Shown one piece after another: positions 47,764-60,006 of a stretch of DNA of 64,000 nucleotides. The DNA comes from Cephalopachus bancanus. Lineage: Eukaryota > Chordata > Mammalia > Primates > Tarsiidae. Made by a program: the position numbers and the translations under genes. The notes under the pieces were generated by a model that worked only from the letters and a program-made list of their open reading frames with translations, did not search any database and was not told where the DNA came from. Where the stretch lies: the NCBI GenBank assembly GCA_027257055.1, contig JAPVLO010000083.1, forward strand, positions 1,302,001 through 1,366,000, read 5' to 3'. How positions within the stretch are numbered: the first letter of the stretch is position 1; each line of letters begins with the position of its first letter.

Positions 47764-48810
47764 CTATTGCCCCAGGGTCTCCCTTACCATTAAAGCAGGA
47801 GAAAGACTGCCAGCTCCTGGCTTTGCCTCACCACTTCAGTGTCTGGCAGGGCACTGGCAGCAGGGGCTGCAGAGGGAGTTCAGAGGAAGGGTCCCACAGA
47901 AGACAAGAGAGGCACCCCACCACCATCTTGAAGGTGGGGTAGAAAGTGCTCCAACTTGCTCACCACAGAGCAACAGACCCCAGTCTCTGTGAATGGTGAA
48001 TCAACTACTCAGGGATTGATCATGACCCAGAGGGAATATCCTGAGAGCACAAACTTTGGAGGAACATGATGAGTGCTGAATTCCAGGCACCCCACCCGCT
48101 ACTCTGATCCAGCCTCGGGACAAAGGGTGTGGCCAGAAAAGGATGAGGAAGAACTTCAAAGAGATCAGTGGTGAGTCTGGGACTGACTCAAACCACGTCC
48201 TTCCCAGCAATCCTCTGAACGTCAGACCCACACAGCTGGGCCACGACTGAGAGGCTCCAGTGGAGCCTGGACATCAGTCGCAATAGGAGAACTCCATTCC
48301 AGGACAGGCCTGACTGGGGCAACCCCCACAAGAGTATTTACTTGGAGAAGAGACAATTCTCTGCCTCCCCACCGGAGATCTCCCTGACCTTACAAGAGTG
48401 GGAGGGGAAGACTGCAGACCCACCCACCTCCACTGCCCCTCCTCCTTCCCTGCTTTGGACCCTGAGGACACAGTGAAAGAGGTGACTCTGCAGGAGAGAC
48501 CTGATTACAGGGGAGGAGGAGGGGCACCAGGGGCATGATCACCCACTGAACCCTCACTTAGACAGTCTCTCCCAGTATTTTCTTCCCAGGGAGGTTTGTT
48601 GATTAAAAAAAAAAAAGAAAAGAAGAAAAAGAAAATGGCACTTGGTTTCTGCATCCCAGGAATTGATAGGGTCTAGGTCTAGCTGCTGTGGCACTAGCCG
48701 CTACACCAAGAGAGCCCTTGTTACCAGCTCCCTAGCCCTCACTCAGTCAGCTGGTGCTGCAGCTTCTCTACTTTATTCCTGGCTCTTCCCTGGTCACAGA
48801 AGCTGAGCGT

Positions 48811-49120
48811 CATTGTTTTTTTTTTTTTTTTTTTTGAGTTGGAGTCTCACTCTGTCGCCCAGACTGGAGTGCAGTGGCCGCTCCCGGTCACCGCAGCCTC
48901 GACCTGCTGGGCTCAGGCGATCCTTCCGCCTCAGCCTTCCGATTAGCTGGAATTACAGGCGTGCGCTACCACGCCCGGCTGATTTTTTGATTTATTGTAG
49001 AGATGAGGTCTCGCTGCCGAGGTGGGTCTCGAACCTGCGGGCTCAGGCAATCCACTCACCTCAGCCTCCCAAAGGCGCGGGATTACAGGCTAAGCCACCA
49101 AGCCCGGCTTGTTTTTTTTT
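48811..49120 (-). mobile_element. Young Alu inside the L1 5'UTR
   Basis: Full-length dimer, body about 48816-49108, with a long T-run at left. Its closing sequence is 'gattacaggctaagccacca'. The flanking 'ttgtttttttt' on both sides may be the target duplication. Adjacent L1 5'UTR phrases (48799-48815 and 49110-49164) join into one homologous stretch when the Alu is removed. Confidence 0.92.
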
Positions 49121-49822
49121 AAAACAAACAGAAATTTTCCTGTGAAAAAGCAGTGGGGAGAAAGTATTGCCCCAGGGTCTCCCTCACCATTGAAGCAGGA
49201 GAAAGACTGCCAATTCCTGGCTTTGCCTCACCACTTCAGTGTCTGGCAGGGCACTGGCAGCAGGGGCTGCAGAGGGAGTCCAGAGGAAGGGTCCCACAGA
49301 GGACAAGAGAGGCACCCCACCACCATCTTGAAGGTGGGGCAGGTTTTTTAAAAATTTCAATTATTTTTTAATTTAAAAAATTTTTGACTGTTCATCTATT
49401 TATTAAATATTTTTTCTTTTTGCATAAATGTGTATGTGAGGGTTTGATCCTCATCCTCCCCCAATTTTTTTTCTTTTTTCTGTTTCTTTCTTCTTTTATT
49501 TGTCATTTTCTGTTTATGTGTGTATGTGAGTGATTGAGTGTTCATCTTTCAATTTTGTTATTATTGGTTTTTGCTCTTTTGTTCTTCTGGGATTTTTTAT
49601 TTACTTTTTTTATAATTTAAGGTGTGTGTCAATATATGTGTGAGGGTTAGACCTGAATTCCTCCCCCGGCCCCCGGTCTTTCTGTTTTTCTTCTTTATTC
49701 ACTTTTTGCTAGGCGTGTGTGTATGTTTAGTTTTCTTGGTTATTTTTGTTGTTGTTGTTTGTTTTGTTTCAGTATGTTGTCATTCCAGTTTATTTTGGTG
49801 TGTGCGTGCATGTCTCTCTCTC

Positions 49823-49828
49823 TGTGTA

Positions 49829-49860
<32 letters not shown>

Positions 49861-49864
49861 TGTG
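49823..49864. repeat. (TG)n run in L1 5'UTR
   Basis: TG repeat with TATG interruptions inside the T/G-rich 5'UTR part. It gives spurious Cys/Val ORFs. Confidence 0.92.
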
Positions 49865-50147
49865 TTCAATTGCCTTTGCATTGGTTTCTACTTTGCATTG
49901 TCATGTAGAGTGGTGGTGGGGAGTAGGTCTCAGGGAACACATACCACAATAAGTGAATATTGTAATTTGTAAGTAGTTTCTGAATCCTAGCGCCCCATAC
50001 CCTACTTTATTTGAATTTCAAAAACTACAAGAGACAGCAAAACTTCCCATCTGCTGCCCTATTTCAAAAGAGAACAAACCTAGAGCCTGGATCAGGGAAG
50101 AATAGAGGACTGAACAAACATCAGAAGGGAAAGTCTTCCCACTGACA

Positions 50148-51030
50148 GTGAATAACAGACCTAAAGAGAAAAATAAGAGATCTGTCAAAAATGAGGAAAA
50201 CCAAAGGAAGACTTCAGGCAATTTCAAGTGTACCAAACACACAATGGAAGTCACCAACAATTGGCTCCAGAATATGACAGGGATTAGGAAATGGATGGAA
50301 AGAGTGAAAAAGACTCAAGAAAGACAAGATACAACACTGAAAGAATTTGTAACAGAGATATTGGTGACAAAAAATTTCATCCAGGAAATAAATGACAAGA
50401 TGACAAGCATGGAAAGCAGAATTAATCTACTGAAGAAAGAATCTCAGAACTTGAAGATCAGAGCATGGTATTAACCTGAAAAAAAAAAACATAGAAAGAA
50501 GACTCAGAAAGAAAGAACAAAGTCTACAAGAGATATGCAGTTATATCAGGAGGCCAAACCTATGCCTGATTGGTATCCCAGAAGAAGAAAGGGAAATGAA
50601 GAACAAATTGGAGCAAGTATTCCAGGAGGTAATCCAAGAAAACTTTCCCCATCTCACCAGAGATGTGACCAGCCAAGCACATGAGACACAGAGAACCCCC
50701 ACAAGACATAAAGATGAGAAGACCAACCCCTAGACAAATAATTCACCTACACAAAGTAGGCACAAAAGAAAAATCCAAAAGGGAAAGCAAGAAAAAAAAA
50801 GGTCAGTTTACCTACTGGGGAAAAAACCAATCAGAATACCCAAAAAAAAAGGGGACTGGAGCCCTATGTTCAAAATCCTTAAAGATAAACAACTTCAACC
50901 AAGAATTTCCTATCCACCCAAAAGCTCAATTTCATCAGTGATGGAGAATTAAAACCCCTTCCCAGACGTCCAATCCTTAAGAGATTGTGTAGTTTCCAGC
51001 CCAAAGCTCTATAGGAAAACATTTAAAAAA
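50148..51030 (+). pseudogene. L1 ORF1, broken
   Basis: The start at 50148 is supported because 'SVKNEENQRKTSGNFKCTKH' aligns with the N-terminal part of the other ORF1 at 41340. 50148-50474 includes the coiled-coil part ('MTSMESRINLLKKESQNLKI'). 50681-50941 holds the C-terminal domain with 'MRRPTPRQIIHLHKVGTKE'. A stop at 50472 and frame changes break it. Confidence 0.85.
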
Positions 51031-53489
51031 GGGTTATTAAGTACAGAAGAAAGAAAAAAAAAAAAAAATGACCACAAAACTTCCCAAGAGAATAGCAGAG
51101 TGCAGAATCAACAAAAATACAGCACAACAACAGACTTGAAAACACACACATACATCAACCCCAAAGACCCAAAAAAAAACAAACAAACAAAAAAATTTTT
51201 GTAAGAACCTCATGACAGGGATAAACAATCACATTTCAATAATCAGCCCGAATGTGAATGGACTAAATGCACCCCCTTGCAAAGACACGAATGGAAAACT
51301 AGGGGGAAAAAACCATGACCCAATTATTTGCTGCATCCAGGAGACTCATCTCACTACAAAGAATGCACACAGACTCAAACTTAAAAGAATGGAAAATGAG
51401 TTTCCAGGCAAATGGATCACAAAAAAGGCAGGAGTTAAAGAAAACAGACAAAACAACCTTTAACCTATCAAAAATTTAAAAAGATACAAAAGGACACTAC
51501 ATAATGATAAAGGTTTTAATTTAAACAAAAGAAATATCCCTCCTAAACATATATGCACCCAAAACAGGAACACCAGGGATTTATAAAGCAACTACTTTAA
51601 ATAAACTAAAAAAAGTATTGACTCTAACACTATTATAGCAGGGGACTTAAATACCCCACTAACAGCCCTAGATAGATCAAACAAGGCAAAAAATCAACAA
51701 GGAGATCCAGAACCTAAACTTGGCCAAATTTAAAAAATACCTACAGATTATTCCACCCAACAACCACAGAATATACATTCTACTCATCACCACATGGAAC
51801 ATACTTTCCCAAAATTGATACATCCTTGGTCATAAATCAAGCATAAACAAATTCCATAAGGTTGAAAACGTGCCATGTACATTCTGAGACCAAAGTAGGA
51901 TAAAAATAAATATCAACACCAACAAAATTTTCCCAAAGTCCACAAAGACCAAATGGACACTAAACAGTATGATATTGAACAACTACTGGGTCAACACTTA
52001 AATCAAAGCAGAACTTAAATGATTCCTGGAAACAAATGAAAATGAAGAAGCATCTTACCAACACCTCTGGGATGTCATGAAAACAGTTCTAAGAGGGGAA
52101 TTTATATAACTACAAGCAAACATCAAGAAAACAAAAATATCACAAGTGGAGAGCCTATCAAATCACCTAAGGGGGCTGCAAGAGAAGACTACCAAAACCC
52201 CAACTTTAGCAGAATAATCTAAATAACCAACATAAGAGCCCAAATACGTGACATAGAAGACAAAAATATCATAGAAAACATCAGCAAAACAAAAAGCTGG
52301 TTCTTTGAAAGAATTAACAAGATTGATGGACCCCTAGCCGGAATGACCAAGAAAAAGAGAAAACACCCAAATAAACACAATCAGAAATACAAAAAATAAA
52401 ATCACAACTGACCCTGAAGAAATGCAAAAGATTATCAGAGATTTCTTTGTACACCTGTATGAAAACAAACTTGATAACCTAAATGAAATGGCGGACTTTC
52501 TGACATCACACAACACTCTCAGGTTGAAACAAAAAGACATTGAGACACTAAGTAGGTCAATATCAACCCAGGAAATTGATGCTGTCATATGATAACTACC
52601 TACAAATAAAAGCCCTGGACCAGATTGCTTCCCAGCAGAATTCTACAAAACATACAAGGAGGAGCTGATACCAATACTATTGAAAGTATTCCAGGCAACT
52701 GAGAAAGATGGAATTCTCCCTAAATCATTTTACAAAGCTAACATCACACTGATACCCAAAACAGGTAAAGATGCAAGAAAAAAAGAGAACTACATGCCAA
52801 TATCCCTTATGAACATAGATGCAAAAATCCTCAACAAGATTCTAGCAAATTGGATCCAAAAATACATCTTAAAAATCATCCACCATGACCAAGTTGGCTT
52901 CATCCCCAGAATGCAGGGCTGGTTCAACATTCACAGGACCATAAATGTAATTAAATACATCAACAGATATAAAAACAAGAACCACATGATTATATCATTA
53001 GATACAGAAAAAGCTTTTGATAAAATCCAGCATCCCTTCTTGATAAAAACCCTCAAACACCTAGGTATAGAAAAAACATACCTCAAAATAGTAAGTGCCA
53101 TCTACGATAAACCCACAACTAACATACTGCTAAATGGACAGAAACTGGAAACATTTCCCCTGATAACTGGAACAAGCCAAGGCTGCCCACTCTAACCCCT
53201 CTTGTTCAGCATTGTGTTGGAAGTCCTAGCTAGGGCAATCAGACAAGAGCAGGAAATCAGGGGTATCCAATAGGAAAGAGGAAGTCAAGTTATCCCTCTT
53301 TAATGATGATATGATCCTATACCTTGAAAATCCAAGATAATCTCTCAAAAACCTGCTTGCACTGATAAAGGACTTTGGCAAAGTCTTAGGGTACAAAATA
53401 AACGTGCAAAAGACAGCTGCATTCCTATACACCGAACAACAAGCAGGCAGAGACCCAAATAAAAAGCACAATCCCATTCACAATAACCA

Positions 53490-53490
<1 letters not shown>

Positions 53491-53524
<34 letters not shown>

Positions 53525-53530
53525 AAGAAA
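53491..53530. repeat. Expanded poly(A) tract within L1 ORF2
   Basis: At the position where the related L1s have a run of about seven A, this copy has about 32 followed by GAAAGAAA. Replication slippage is the likely cause. Confidence 0.9.
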
Positions 53531-54428
53531 TACCTTGGCATCTTCCTAACCAGAGAAGTGAAACTCCTTTATAATGAGAATTACAAAATACTGCTCATAG
53601 AAATCTAAGAAGACACAAACAGATGGGAAAATATTCCATGTTCATGGATGGGAAGAATCAACATTGTTAAAATGTCCATCCTGCCAAAGGCAATCTACAG
53701 ATTCAACACAATACCCATTAAGTTGCCAACATCATTCTCAGACCTGGAAATGACAATACAGAAATTCATATGTAAACATAAATGACCACGAATAGCCCAA
53801 ACAATCCCTAGTAAAAGAAACAAAGCAGGAGGTATCACATTTCCAGACTTCAAACTTTCCTATAAAGCTACAGTAATCAAAACTGCCTGGTATTGATACA
53901 AGAACAGGCACATAGACCAATGGAACAGGATAGAGATTCTGGAAACAAAGCCTCAATTTCTCAACCAACTCATCTTTGACAAAGCCTCCAACAACAACCA
54001 CTGGGGAGAGAAGAACTTATTCAGTAAATGGTGCTGGGAAAACTGGTTGATCTTGGTAGAAGACTGAAACAGGACCCCCTACCTATCACCATACACAAAA
54101 ATTAATTCTAAATGGATCAAAAACCTAAACGTAAAACCTCAAACTATAAGAATCTTAGAAATGCAGGAGACACCCTTATGGAAATTGGAACTGGCAACCA
54201 ATTCCTATTCAGAACCCTAAATGCCCATACCTTAAGAAATGTTAGACAAATAAGTTAGTCATCAAACTAACGAGCTTCTGCGAATCAAAAGAAAACACCA
54301 AGAGAACAGGGAGACAGACCACAGAGTGGGAAAAAATATTTTCCAACTGTGTATCTGACAAAGGTCTAACATCTAGGATCTACAAGGAAACTCAAATGCG
54401 CCAAAAGGAAAAAAACAAGCAGCCCCAT

Positions 54429-54496
54429 TAAAAAGTGGGCCAAAGACAATTAATTAATTAATTAAAAAGTGGGCCAAAGACAATTAATTAATTAAT
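54429..54496. repeat. 34-bp tandem duplication in L1 ORF2
   Basis: 'aagtgggccaaagacaatta' plus TTAA repeats occurs at 54433 and again at 54467. It is present only in this L1 copy of the window. Confidence 0.9.
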
Positions 54497-55303
54497 AGAC
54501 AATTCTCAAAAAAGATATACGGGCAGCCAACAGACACTTGAAAAAGTACTCAGCCTCATTCATCAACAGAGAAATGCAAATCAAAACCACAGTGAGATAC
54601 CACCTAACCCCAGTAAGAATGGCCATCATTAATAAAACAAACAACAACAGATGCTGGCGAGGATGCAGAGAAAAAGGAACGCTTCTGCAATGCTGGTGAG
54701 AATGCAAACTAGTGCAACCTCTTTGGAAGACAGTGTGGCAATTTCTGAAAGAACTAGAAATTGACCTTCCATATGACCCAGCAATTCCCCTATTGGGAAG
54801 ATGCCCAGAGTAACTCAAATCATTCTACAAAAAAGATACCTGTACATGCATGTTTGTTGCAGCTCTAGTCACAATAGCACAAACATGGTGCCAACCATGC
54901 TGCTCATTGAAGTTGGACTGGATTTTAAAAGTGTGATACATATACACAATGGAATATTATGCAGTCGCGTAAAGAAGGACAAACATACAGGCTTTGCAGC
55001 AACTTGGATGGATATAGAGTTTTTCATACTCAGTGATCTATCACAGAAACAAAGATCAGAGTACCACGTGTTCTCACTCATAAGTGGACCTTGAATACTT
55101 ACTATAATATTATAAGAAAGGGATTGGCAGTAGTGGGGAACTGCCAGGTGTAGGGGAATGGGATTGGCAGTTGAAGGAAACTTCCAGGGGAAGTGGGGGC
55201 ACACCTCATCAACAAGGATACCTGCATAATGGACATTTGTATACCTAACCCTAAATTGTACCCCACATCTTTAAAATTTTTAAAAAAGGAAGCACACAGG
55301 CAG

Positions 55304-56340
55304 GAAATGCACGACCCAGGCTTAGGTCATCATTGCTGCTGACAGGCCTGTGCTGTGTTGCCAAATTATTTTTTTCAAATTCTTTCAGATATTTGCAGTC
55401 CTTTCTTGTGGAAGAGGGATTCAACCTGCTTTAAATGACCTCAAAGGGCAGAACTCAGGCCACTTGGTAGAAGTGAGAGGGAAGTAAATTTCAGCTTAGA
55501 GTTTTCTAATAACTAAAGTTGTTAAGAATGAAAAGGGGAGCTATATTTAAAAAGTAATGAGCTTCCTAACACAAAGTATGCAAATAAAGAAACTGAATGA
55601 GTAGGTCTCAGGAATGTTTTAAAAGGATCTCTTCCACCATTAAGTTTAGTATTATTTCTGGTACAGTGTTTAGTGATAATCTAATCTGATAAAACACAAG
55701 CAATCTATTTAGAAAAGGAGACAGATATGATTATTGAAAAGGGCAATAGAGAAAAGGATTGTATTGTCATTATATAATCATGTGCTGATATGTATAGTCC
55801 ATAATACTAGGAAATATGTCAGGGTGTAATAAACAACTATTAAGATACCCTACACTGTATGTAGGAACAAATTTGAATTAAGAAGGAAGAGACTGAAGAG
55901 GATTGGAGTCATCAGAAAAGGCCTCATGGGGTGGCCTGTTCTTTAACATGGGAATGGGTAGAGTGAGGGAATGGGTAGAATTTCCTCCAGGGAGGACTGT
56001 GCAGGAGTATCAGCTGGAGGAGGCAGGCTGCTGTAAGCCTGGCTTACAGGATGTCAGGTTACTGGGTGTCAGGAAGAGGCAGAGTGATTGGGCTCACTCA
56101 GGCTCTCTGTGTGTGCTTTGCACAGAGATGATGGGAGCAATCAATGGTCATTTGAGAGAATGACACGCACTTAAGTCCCTCTCGCCTGAAATCCTACAGC
56201 ATCCCCGAGTTCCGTTGGCCTGTGAACTGAGAAACCTGGGAGTCCCAGCTGGGTCCCTAACTAACTGTTTTGTCATGACTTATCACTTAATCAACCTGAG
56301 CTTTGTTTTCCTCAATTACAAGCCAAGAGGGTTGGTTAAA
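55304..56340. other. Gap: unassigned, possible antisense L2 traces
   Basis: No gene. 'cagaaaaggcctcatggggt' with 'ggaatgggtagaatttcctc' (about 55913-55990) resembles antisense L2 phrases, but weakly. Confidence 0.4.
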
Positions 56341-56341
56341 T

Positions 56342-56491
56342 CAGGGCTTCTCAAACTTTAATGTGCAAATGGGGATGTTAAAATGAAGCCTTGATTTCAA
56401 AGGTCTGCTTAGGGCTTTAGGTTCTGCATTGTTATGTTCTCAGGCGATGCTGATGCTGCTGGTTGGCAGACCCAACTGAGTAGTAAGGGGT
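56342..56491 (+). mobile_element. MER5A-like hAT-Charlie MITE
   Basis: A short non-autonomous DNA transposon: 'cagggcttctcaaactttaa' at the left, 'gcgatgctgatgctgctggt' near the right. The order and size fit MER5A, with the last bases of the right inverted repeat eroded. Confidence 0.8.
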
Positions 56492-56681
56492 TGGAAGAGT
56501 CAGGTGCCTCCACTGTAAACACATTATGAAATCTAGATTTAATTATGTTCTCATGCTTTTTTCATACTTGTTTTTTTTTTAGGTTATTAGATTGAGACAT
56601 TTCTAGCACAGACTTTAATCCATAGTCTGTAACATTCATTTATTAACATAAAGTCTCTCCCTTGGACACTGTGTTTTCCTT
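56492..56681. other. Short gap, no feature recognised
   Basis: Unassigned DNA with a T-run near 56570. Confidence 0.5.
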
Positions 56682-56992
56682 AGAAATGCAGTCATAGCCG
56701 GGCTCAGTGGCTCAGCCTGTAATCCCGCGCCTTGGGAGGCTGAGGTGAGTGTATTGCCTGAGCCCACAGGTTTGAGACCCACCTGGGCAGGCGAGACCTC
56801 ATCTCTACAATAAATCAAAAATTAGCTGGGTGTGGTAGCGTACTCCTGTAGTTCCAGTTACTTGGAAGGCTGAGGTGGAAGGATAGCCGGAGCCCAGCAG
56901 GTCGAGGCTGCAGTGGCCAGGAGCAGCCACTGCACTCCAGTCTGGGTGACAGAGTGAGACTCTAACTCAAAAAAAAAAAGAAATGCAGTCAT
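56682..56992 (+). mobile_element. Full-length Alu with perfect TSD
   Basis: Dimeric Alu, body 56697-56978, with A-tail. The perfect 14-bp duplication agaaatgcagtcat stands at 56682-56695 and 56979-56992. It has the window's diagnostic left arm 'gcctgtaatcccgcgccttg'. Confidence 0.97.
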
Positions 56993-58099
56993 TTTGTTTG
57001 TTCAGTCCTGCATTTCAAACATGCAATGCAGTTTCAGCAAATCTAATAAAACTGAAAGAAAGATCTTAATACTTTCCTAGATCTCTTCTCTAGACTTAAG
57101 ACTCCTGTTTCTCCAGTAAGAAAGGAAGTAATGTGCTGTTTAAATATCTGATTGTTGTGTTGCTTTAGGGAAAAACAATTAGATTGCCTGTCATGTGCTG
57201 AGTAGATGGAATGAAGGTCTCATTCCATTAACACTCATTCCATGAATCATTGTAAATTCTTGACAGTATGCCAATAAACCCCAGTTAATTCACCAAAATT
57301 GCCACCGGTCGCATTTTGCCTCTGCAGGTAACCAGCAATGCTGTAATCACTTATTTCACGAAGAAAATGAGGTTGCCTGGTTTATTATTTATACTACCAA
57401 TTTGTTTTTATATTTTTATTGTTCCTTTTATTATAAGGCAGATTGGTCTCTGTTAAAGGATTGAGAAAGAGGAGACATTAAAGGTTCCCAAATGGAATGT
57501 AAGACTATTAATATCGAAAATAGTATTATTATTTTTTTGGACTGACAGTAATAATTTAGAGATGTTTACCTTGAAAATACACATACTGGATTACTCAAGA
57601 TTTTTACCAGATTTAAATTGGCTTCCAGCACAAGGTTTATAAAGGTAATAAGTTTCCTTCCAGTTCTAAAACACTATAGCCACACACACTATGACCAAGA
57701 GGAATGTGCACACAGGACAATTTGGTGAATGAGGTGATATGAGGCTTGCTGCATGCCACCTAAATATAAGACAATATTATCAAAAAGGAGGAAAGAAGAG
57801 GGAATATCAGATACAAAGGCCTTTCCATCAAAGTAATCTAACAGCCCAGTGAGACAAATCTATTGCACAAATTTGGTATGAAACCTTTGCTAATCAGATA
57901 AACCCATTACAACAATCTAATAGCATGTCAATATAATGCCAAACTTGTTCTGTAAGAAATAGGCTATCTGTACTCAAGCATATTTAAGAATTACTCCATA
58001 GATTAGGAAAAACTTACTTGAGTTACTGGACATTGGGTTAAGCATCAGAAGTCCATATTTAACTCGTTTAGGCAAAGAGGGTATTTCACATAAGGATCC
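56993..58099. other. Gap: no gene or repeat recognised
   Basis: About 1.1 kb of AT-rich, apparently single-copy DNA. Confidence 0.5.
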
Positions 58100-58845
58100 T
58101 GGGGCAGCTGACGTAGTCATTGAAAGAGGAGAAAGACAACCAAATCACCAGCCAGGAAGGAAGGAATGCAGCAGGGCCTCAGGAAACTTCAAAACAGAAA
58201 CTCTGGCTGGCCAAGACTTGCTCTCTCCTTTTGCTTTTTACTTCTCTTGGTGCTGGCTCTATTTTCTCCCATTGTAGACTAACTTTCTCTGCTTGACAGT
58301 TAGTAGGCCTGTTGACACCTTGCATGGGAGTTTCCCTCTCATAACTCTCTCCGCTAGAGAACTGGACTAACTCTCCATCCCAGATCCATTTCTAAAAACA
58401 CTGGGGAAGAACTCTGATTGGCTGTGTCAGGTGGCTTCTCACCCTTGAACCCAAAGTCGTGACTAGAAGGGCAGGATCCTATGAGAACATGCCAGGTCCC
58501 ACTGTAGCCATGTGGTTGGAGTTCGTAATTCACTCCCAGGCACTGAATTCCAAAATAAGGGAGGAATACATTTACCCAAAGATGGAGGTGAATGGCTGGG
58601 CAAGGACTCTAGTTTGGAGTAGCATCCTATCTTTGCTTTAATTCTCCTTGTCCCACCCTACTGGTTATAAACCCAAGATTGGGAAATCTGGACTAGATTT
58701 TCTATCATCCCATCATATGAGCTGCAGAGGCTTTGCTCTCTTTGCTCCTTAGAAAATAAAACTGCCTGTGCTTCCTGAGCCCTACACTTGCCTGTGTGGT
58801 GGGTCTGTTCTGCTTCTGTAATAGACTTCCTGACTTACAGAAGGA
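58100..58845 (+). mobile_element. Possible ERV LTR
   Basis: The stretch ends with features in LTR order: a TATA-like 'ggttataaacccaagattg' (about 58664), a pyrimidine-rich 'gctttgctctctttgctcct', an AATAAA signal at about 58756 in 'gaaaataaaactgcctgtgc', and 'cctgtgtggtgggtctgttc' after it. The 5' boundary is not defined and no retroviral gene follows, so this is a tentative solo LTR. Its 60-codon ORF is not considered a gene. Confidence 0.35.
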
Positions 58846-59126
58846 AAGGGAAGGGGTATTCTGACAGATGGTATTTGCAGTAGGTGCAGAAGAAGATCTG
58901 AGTCTCCTAATACAAGTCCCCTTTCTACTCCTCCTTCCTCTTTGCCCTCACCAGCCAAGGAACATGTGTGGTCCTCATAAGTAGACTGCAAGCCACCCAG
59001 GAGGCAGGAACAATAGCATGTGTGTCTTTAAATCCTGGGAATCTCCGAATACAGTTCTTATATAGCATGAAACTGCAACAATTATCTGTGGATTTGCTGT
59101 TAGTTTAAGCGAAGTTTAACCTGTAT
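58846..59126. other. Short gap, no feature recognised
   Basis: Unassigned sequence up to the target duplication of the next L1. Confidence 0.5.
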
Positions 59127-60006
59127 GAAAATGTAGGATCTACAAGGAACTCAAATGTGCTGAAAAGAAAAAAACAAACAGCCCCATTACGAAGTGGGCA
59201 AAATATAGGAATAGACACTTCTCAAAAGAAGACATATGAGCAGCCAACAAATACATGAAAAAATGCTCAGCCTCACTAATCATCAAAGAAATGCAAATTA
59301 AAACCACACCGAGATACCACCTAATTCTAGTCAGGATGGCCATCATCAATAACTCAAAAATCAGATGCTGGAGGGGGTGCGGGGAAAAGGGAACACTTTG
59401 TTGGTGGGAGTGTAAACTAATACAACTTTGTGGAAAACAGTTTGGTAATTCCTAAAAGATCTAAAAATTGACCTCCCATATGGCCCTGCAATCCTCCTAC
59501 TGGGAATATACCCAGAGGAACACAAATCACTCTATGAGAAAGATACCTGCACACATATGTTTATTGCAGCATTGTTAACAATAGCAAAAATGTGGAACCA
59601 ACCAAGCTGCCCATCGAAAGAGGACTGGATTAAAAAAAAATGCAGTACATATACGTGGTGGAATATTATGCAGCCATAAAAAAGGACAAAATTATAAACT
59701 TCACAGCAACTTGGATGGACTTAGAGTCTATAATACTGAATGATCTATCACAGAAACATAGAAACAAGTATCACATGTTCTCACTCATAAGCGGATCTTG
59801 AATAATTATCATAGTACTATAAGAAAAGGATTGGCAGTAGTGGGAAACTGCTAGGGGAGGATGGGGCAGGAATGGCAGTAGTGGGAAACTAGGGGGAGGA
59901 GGCACACCTTATCAACAAGGTACCTGCATAATGAACATTTGTAAACCTAATCCTGAATTGTACCCAATATCTTTAAAATTAAAAATAAAAAAAAAAGAAA
60001 ATGTTA
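59127..60006 (+). mobile_element. 5'-truncated L1 with TSD
   Basis: Body about 59136-59996: late ORF2, 3'UTR with the repeated 'ggattggcagtagtgggaaa' / 'ggaatggcagtagtgggaaa', and an A-rich tail. Flanks gaaaatgta (59127) and gaaaatgtta (59997) look like the target duplication. 3'UTR identifies it as the same young subfamily as 55100-55289. Confidence 0.92.

Larger units (their letters stand above)
47764..50147 (+). repeat. L1 5'UTR region with duplicated 177-bp module
   Basis: The block starting 'tattgccccagggtctccct' and ending 'catcttgaaggtgggg' occurs at 47764-47940 and again at 49165-49341, about 1.4 kb apart, with few differences. Between lie GC-rich sequence (47941-48600), an A/G-rich run (48605-48637), a segment resembling the 5'UTR start of the L1 at 1-6215 ('gaagctgagcg' at 48799-48809) and an Alu. 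After the second block comes T/TG-rich sequence (49342-49880) up to ORF1. Confidence 0.75.
51212..55096 (+). pseudogene. L1 ORF2, broken
   Basis: Starts 'MTGINNHISIISPNVNGLNA' and 'CCIQETHLTTKNAHRLKLKR' of the endonuclease follows. The 171-codon segment 52680-53195 covers RT fingers and palm ('[20 protein letters not shown]', '[20 protein letters not shown]'). The RT motif is FNDD at 53299-53310, an alanine-to-asparagine change. A run of about 32 A interrupts the frame at 53491-53530, and a 34-bp tandem duplication lies at 54429-54496. The C-terminus 'HVFSLISGP' ends at 55094. Confidence 0.92.
46778..55303 (+). mobile_element. Composite LINE-1 of about 8.5 kb flanked by one TSD
   Basis: The direct repeats aagcacataggcag (46778-46791) and aagcacacaggcag (55290-55303) differ at one base and enclose everything between. 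Inside, in order: an ORF2 fragment (46792-47763), 5'UTR-like modules with a repeated 177-bp block (47764-50147, Alu included), ORF1 (50148 to about 51030), ORF2 (51212-55096) and a 3'UTR (to 55289). This is more than one L1 length. It is either a nested or recombined pair, or a single insertion of a chimeric transcript. Confidence 0.75.

Noticed and set aside
48826..49100. Repeated short ORFs such as 'SRLECSGRSRSPQPRPAGLR' in several places
   Set aside because: These are translations of Alu copies.
49622..49972. Cys/Val-rich plus-strand ORFs (up to 116 codons)
   Set aside because: They arise from the T/TG-rich L1 5'UTR and its TG repeat.
52680..53195. Reverse transcriptase ORF considered as part of a retron, DRT or group II intron
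   Set aside because: The flanking endonuclease, ORF1, 3'UTR and target duplication make it an ordinary L1 ORF2.
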